From positions 1 through 7,987 of the forward strand of contig JAFYOK010000088.1 in assembly GCA_017560175.1 (NCBI GenBank): a stretch of 7,987 nt of DNA. The letters run 5' to 3'. Of the stretch, positions 5,988-7,987 are shown in pieces. The notes under the pieces are model-generated. The model was given only the letters and a program-made list of their open reading frames with translations. It ran no database searches and had not been told where the DNA came from. Every line of letters begins with the position of its first letter. Within the stretch, counting starts at the first letter, position 1. The position numbers were made by a program, and so were the translations under genes. Origin of the DNA: Clostridia bacterium. Its GTDB lineage: Bacteria; Bacillota; Clostridia; Oscillospirales; Butyricicoccaceae.

Positions 5988-6016
5988 ATCATACTACAAA
6001 CCGCAACGCTTGTCAA
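5988..6016 (-). promoter_or_regulatory. Near-consensus sigma-A promoter of the ylxM-ffh-rpsP-khpA operon
   Basis: On the minus strand a perfect -35 TTGACA (6016-6011), a 17-base spacer and TATGAT (5993-5988) form one of the best housekeeping promoters possible. The start point should fall near 5981, about 40 bases before the ylxM ATG. High constitutive expression fits ribosomal and SRP genes. Confidence 0.92.
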
Positions 6017-6074
6017 GCAAAGTTTTTCTGTTTTTCGGCCCTTTTTCAAAGTTTTTTTGCCCCATTTTTCCCCC

Positions 6075-6103
6075 TTGCAGAGATGTATTGCACATTGTAT
6101 AAT
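6075..6103 (+). promoter_or_regulatory. lgt: Promoter of lgt
   Basis: A perfect -10 TATAAT (6098-6103) lies 17 bases after TTGCAG (6075-6080), a weak -35. The expected start is near 6110, giving a leader of about 65 bases. That leader holds a 6-bp hairpin, CACAGG/CCTGTG (6113-6132). The promoter is divergent from the ylxM promoter, with about 60 bases between the two -35 boxes. Confidence 0.75.
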
Positions 6104-6175
6104 ATTCTCAACCACAGGCCTTCAAACCTGTGCAAAATACCATATCCCAATTTACATCACGAAAGGTCTGTCCCT

Positions 6176-7360
6176 ATGCTCAACACTGTTGCTTTTCCCG
6201 GGCTGTTCGATCGAGTACTGATCCTCAACCGCGTGGCCTTTACCCTCTTCGGTAACGACATCATGTGGTATGGCGTCATCATCGGCACGGGCTTCCTGCT
6301 GGCCGGCCTCTACGGTGCAGCACGCGCCGAAGAGTTCCGCCTGGATGCCGACTTCATCCTCGATCTGCTCATCTTCTGTCTGCCGGCTGCCATCGTCGGC
6401 GCACGTCTCTATTATGTCGCCTTCCGGTGGGATTATTATGCCGGAAACTGGAGCGAGATCCTCAACATCCGCGGCGGCGGTCTGGCCTTCTACGGCGGCT
6501 TCCTGGGCGCCATTCTCATGGGTGCGCTGGTCTGCTTCATCAAAAAGCGTCCTTTCCTGGCGGCACTGGATATCGCCTGCATCTGCTTCCCCATGGCCCA
6601 GGCCATCGGCCGCTGGGGCAATTTTGTCAACTGCGAAGCCTTCGGCGGCGAGACCTCCCTGCCCTGGGGCATGTCCATCAACGGCGGCGCACCCGTCCAC
6701 CCCACCTTCCTTTACGAATCCCTGTGGAACATCATCGGCTTTGCCCTGCTCCACTTCTATTCCAAAAAGCGTAAGTTCGACGGCGAAATGGCCTTTGGGT
6801 ATCTGGCCTGGTATGGCTTCGGCCGCATGATCATCGAAGGCCTGCGCACCGACAGCCTCTACATCGGCTCCACCAACCTCCGCGCTTCCCAGGTACTGGC
6901 GCTGGTCTTCTTCCTGATCGGCGGCGTTATGCTCCTTTATATGCACACCACCAAAAAGTACCGCACCTGCCCCATCTTCAAGGCCATCGGCACCACCGCC
7001 GAAGTGGTCATCCCCGACCTGGACGAGGTCCTCTCTTTCGATGCAGCGTCCGCTGACATAGAACAAACCACCCCCGAAATCAAGGAGGAAACCAACATGA
7101 AAGAACTGACCCTGTTTATGCTGCCCAGGTGCCCCCATTGCAAGCTGGCCTTCAAGTTCCAGGAAGAGCTGATGGCAGAACATCCCGAATATCAGAACAT
7201 CAAGATCACCATGATCGACGAGGCCAAGGAAGCTGCCCTGGCCGAGCAGTATGATTACTACTATGTTCCCTCCTACTTCGTCGGCAAGGAAAAGCTCTTC
7301 GAGGGCCATGCCGAAAAGGCTGATGTCGAGGCCGTCTTTAAGAAAGTCCTGGAGATGTAA
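6176..7360 (+). CDS. lgt: Prolipoprotein diacylglyceryl transferase (Lgt) read in frame into a C-terminal thioredoxin-like domain
   Basis: Lgt moves diacylglycerol from phosphatidylglycerol to the lipobox cysteine of prolipoproteins, in the cytoplasmic membrane. The open frame is 394 residues, against roughly 260-290 for a typical Lgt. Residues 1-262 are Lgt: hydrophobic helices, IRGGGLAFYGGFLG at 98-111, AIGRWGNFVNCEAFGG at 143-158 (R146 and N149 fit E. coli R143 and N146) and YGFGRMIIEGLR at 213-224 (R217 fits R239). Y106 stands where E. coli has H103; a tyrosine there is usual in Firmicutes as I recall. Residues 263-307 are a linker with an acidic second half, and 308-394 a CPHC thioredoxin/glutaredoxin-like domain. 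I chose the ATG at 6176, with GAAAGG nine bases upstream, because the 31 residues from 6083 do not resemble Lgt and 6083 lies upstream of the promoter -10. No stop codon separates the two parts. It is divergent from ylxM. Confidence 0.9.
   Translation: MLNTVAFPGLFDRVLILNRVAFTLFGNDIMWYGVIIGTGFLLAGLYGAARAEEFRLDADFILDLLIFCLPAAIVGARLYYVAFRWDYYAGNWSEILNIRGGGLAFYGGFLGAILMGALVCFIKKRPFLAALDIACICFPMAQAIGRWGNFVNCEAFGGETSLPWGMSINGGAPVHPTFLYESLWNIIGFALLHFYSKKRKFDGEMAFGYLAWYGFGRMIIEGLRTDSLYIGSTNLRASQVLALVFFLIGGVMLLYMHTTKKYRTCPIFKAIGTTAEVVIPDLDEVLSFDAASADIEQTTPEIKEETNMKELTLFMLPRCPHCKLAFKFQEELMAEHPEYQNIKITMIDEAKEAALAEQYDYYYVPSYFVGKEKLFEGHAEKADVEAVFKKVLEM
7084..7360 (+). CDS. Thioredoxin/glutaredoxin-like CPHC protein, internal start within the lgt frame (ribosome site included; coding from 7097)
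   Basis: From the ATG at 7097 an 87-residue protein can be made that equals the C-terminal domain of the lgt frame. It has a beta strand (ELTLFMLP), the redox motif C12-P-H-C15, a helix, and the VPSYF segment carrying the cis-proline typical of thioredoxin folds. Length and layout match small stand-alone thioredoxin-family proteins of Clostridia. An ideal GGAGG (7084-7088) is placed eight bases before the ATG, which is hard to explain if the domain were only a fusion part; in the longer frame the same bases encode KEE of the linker. Likely function is thiol-disulfide exchange in the cytoplasm; the partner is unknown. Independent translation is my preferred reading, with the fused form possible. 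Confidence 0.7.
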
Positions 7361-7380
7361 TTGCTCCTGTAACACAATAA

Positions 7381-7408
7381 AAATCCCCCCGTAAAACGGG
7401 GGGTTTTT
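7381..7408. terminator. Bidirectional intrinsic terminator between lgt and tnpA
   Basis: CCCCCCGT (7385-7392), loop AAA, ACGGGGGG (7396-7403) form a perfect 8-bp GC-rich stem followed by TTTTT on the plus strand. Read on the minus strand the same stem is followed by ATTTTTATT, so it can also stop transcripts coming from tnpA. It starts about 20 bases after the lgt/thioredoxin stop. Confidence 0.93.
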
Positions 7409-7415
7409 CACATGC

Positions 7416-7507
7416 GGGCAAAGCCCTCTATTCTTCGCAGACACGTAAAACGTGTAAGTACGATCTGCCAACTGCGTAAGGACTATTCTTGCTACCCGCA
7501 AGCGGGT
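7416..7507 (-). repeat. Three hairpins downstream of tnpA, probable right-end region of the IS200 element
   Basis: Between the terminator and the tnpA stop lie GGGC/GCCC (7416-7426), ACACGT/ACGTGT (7441-7455) and ACCCGC/GCGGGT (7494-7507). CTATTCTT occurs twice (7428-7435 and 7483-7490). GCCAACTGC (7467-7475) is the exact inverted copy of GCAGTTGGC at 7976-7984, on the other side of tnpA. IS200/IS605 elements are recognised through subterminal hairpins rather than long inverted ends, so one of these hairpins may be the right-end recognition site. The true boundary cannot be fixed from one copy. Confidence 0.45.
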
Positions 7508-7511
7508 TTCC

Positions 7512-7946
7512 TTACAGCATTGTCAGCTGTTCTCCCATCTTATCTTCTTCAAGTTGATTCTTGATGTACTCCGCGATTCGACTGGTGTTCTTGCCTGCTG
7601 TATCCACATAGTATCCTTTACACCAGAACTCTCGCCCTCTGTATTTGTACTTCAACTCTGGATACTGCTCGTACAACATGGTACTGCTCTTTCCTTTCAG
7701 GTATCCCATAAAACTCGATACGCTGTATTTCGGTGGTATCTCCACCAACATGTGTACGTGGTCGAGGCACACTTCTGCTTCGATGATTTTCACCCCTTTC
7801 CACTCACACAGCTTCCTCAGAATCTTTCCTACCTCCAGACGTTTTTCCTTATAAAATACCTTTCGTCTATACTTCGGTGCAAACACAATATGGTACTTGC
7901 AGTTCCACTTTGTGTGCGATAAACTATTGATATCATTCATGCTCAC
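7512..7946 (-). CDS. tnpA: IS200/IS605 family transposase TnpA (HUH Y1)
   Basis: A small tyrosine (Y1) HUH transposase that cuts and rejoins single-stranded DNA at hairpin ends in a peel-and-paste mechanism. The product is 144 residues, essentially full length. It shows the N-terminal CKYHIVFAPKYRRK (16-29), the metal-binding HUH motif H63-V-H65, PPKYSVSSFMGYLKGKSS at 71-88, FWCKGYYVDTAGKN at 107-120 and the catalytic tyrosine Y127 in IAEYIKNQ. All key residues are present, so it may be active. The start is GTG at 7946, with GGAGG (7959-7955) eight bases upstream; the in-frame ATG at 7940 is spaced too far. No tnpB accessory gene is visible, so it looks like an IS200-type element; the left end lies beyond 7987. 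Base composition looks less GC-rich than the neighbours by eye, consistent with acquisition. Confidence 0.96.
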   Translation of the reverse strand: MSMNDINSLSHTKWNCKYHIVFAPKYRRKVFYKEKRLEVGKILRKLCEWKGVKIIEAEVCLDHVHMLVEIPPKYSVSSFMGYLKGKSSTMLYEQYPELKYKYRGREFWCKGYYVDTAGKNTSRIAEYIKNQLEEDKMGEQLTML

Positions 7947-7987
7947 TTGAATGACCTCCCTTTGCTATTTTTTGTGCAGTTGGCCGA
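7947..7987 (-). other. tnpA leader, window edge
   Basis: These 41 bases hold the tnpA ribosome site and an A/T-rich leader. The IS200 left-end hairpin, which in this family often lies just upstream of tnpA, is not visible and should lie outside the window. The last eight bases, TTGGCCGA, also occur at 838-845 beside the GTAG palindromes. Confidence 0.4.

Noticed and set aside
6083..6178. An upstream start that would add 31 residues to Lgt
   Set aside because: It lies upstream of the -10 box, so the transcript would not contain it. The extra residues do not look like Lgt, and the ATG at 6176 has its own ribosome site.
6152..7501. A 449-codon open frame on the minus strand opposite lgt and the thioredoxin domain
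   Set aside because: It is a low-complexity Gly/Asp/Ala-rich translation crossing the strong terminator; an antisense artefact of codon bias in lgt.
7512..7946. The transposase as a REP-associated tyrosine transposase (RAYT) that moves the GTAG palindromes
   Set aside because: Its length and motifs match ordinary IS200 TnpA closely, and no GTAG palindrome flanks it within the window.
1..7987. tRNA, rRNA or SRP RNA genes
   Set aside because: I saw no cloverleaf with a TTCGAATC-like arm, no rRNA signature, and no SRP RNA GGAA-tetraloop hairpin near ffh.

Overview
The window looks like a chromosomal piece of a gut-type Clostridia species (Firmicutes). Oscillospiraceae relatives of Faecalibacterium, Gemmiger or Subdoligranulum seem most likely. 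This rests on the protein sequences, the moderately GC-rich codon use, the strong AGGAGG ribosome sites and the style of intergenic palindromes; no database search was possible. Most of the window is housekeeping, and I see no obvious new multi-gene system such as a defence or biosynthetic cassette. The interest lies in how a normally continuous operon has been split, in the repeats at the split, and in a gene pair fused in frame.

Right-centre, minus strand: a strong consensus promoter (5988-6016) drives ylxM (5580-5942), ffh (4228-5565), rpsP (3926-4165) and khpA (3677-3922), in that order. These encode the SRP-associated YlxM, the SRP GTPase, ribosomal protein bS16 and a KH-domain RNA-binding protein. 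The unit ends at a textbook intrinsic terminator with a UUCG loop (3639-3672). In many Firmicutes rimM and trmD would follow directly. Here they are displaced about 3 kb, to 179-694 and 1-189, with their own extended -10 promoter (751-779). Between the two halves lie a GNAT acetyltransferase (2847-3617) and a MATE efflux pump (1159-2514), both also on the minus strand. Each gene-free gap in this stretch is filled with palindromic repeats: four short 'GTAGGGG' palindromes at 850-1061, and a four-hairpin MITE-like element at 2629-2767 followed by a small ATTCTTCATT repeat.

Right side, plus strand: lgt (6176-7360) is divergent from ylxM and shares its 230-base promoter region. Its reading frame runs without a stop into an 87-residue CPHC thioredoxin/glutaredoxin-like domain. 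That domain also has its own ideal ribosome site and ATG (7084-7099), so the locus may make a fusion, two proteins, or both. It ends at a terminator that looks bidirectional (7381-7408).

Right end, minus strand: an intact IS200-type transposase tnpA (7512-7946) with hairpins downstream. The other end of the insertion sequence lies outside the window.

Together, the conserved genes serve protein targeting (ylxM, ffh), ribosome assembly and tRNA modification (rpsP, khpA, rimM, trmD) and lipoprotein maturation (lgt). The GNAT, MATE and IS200 genes and the repeats are the accessory layer.
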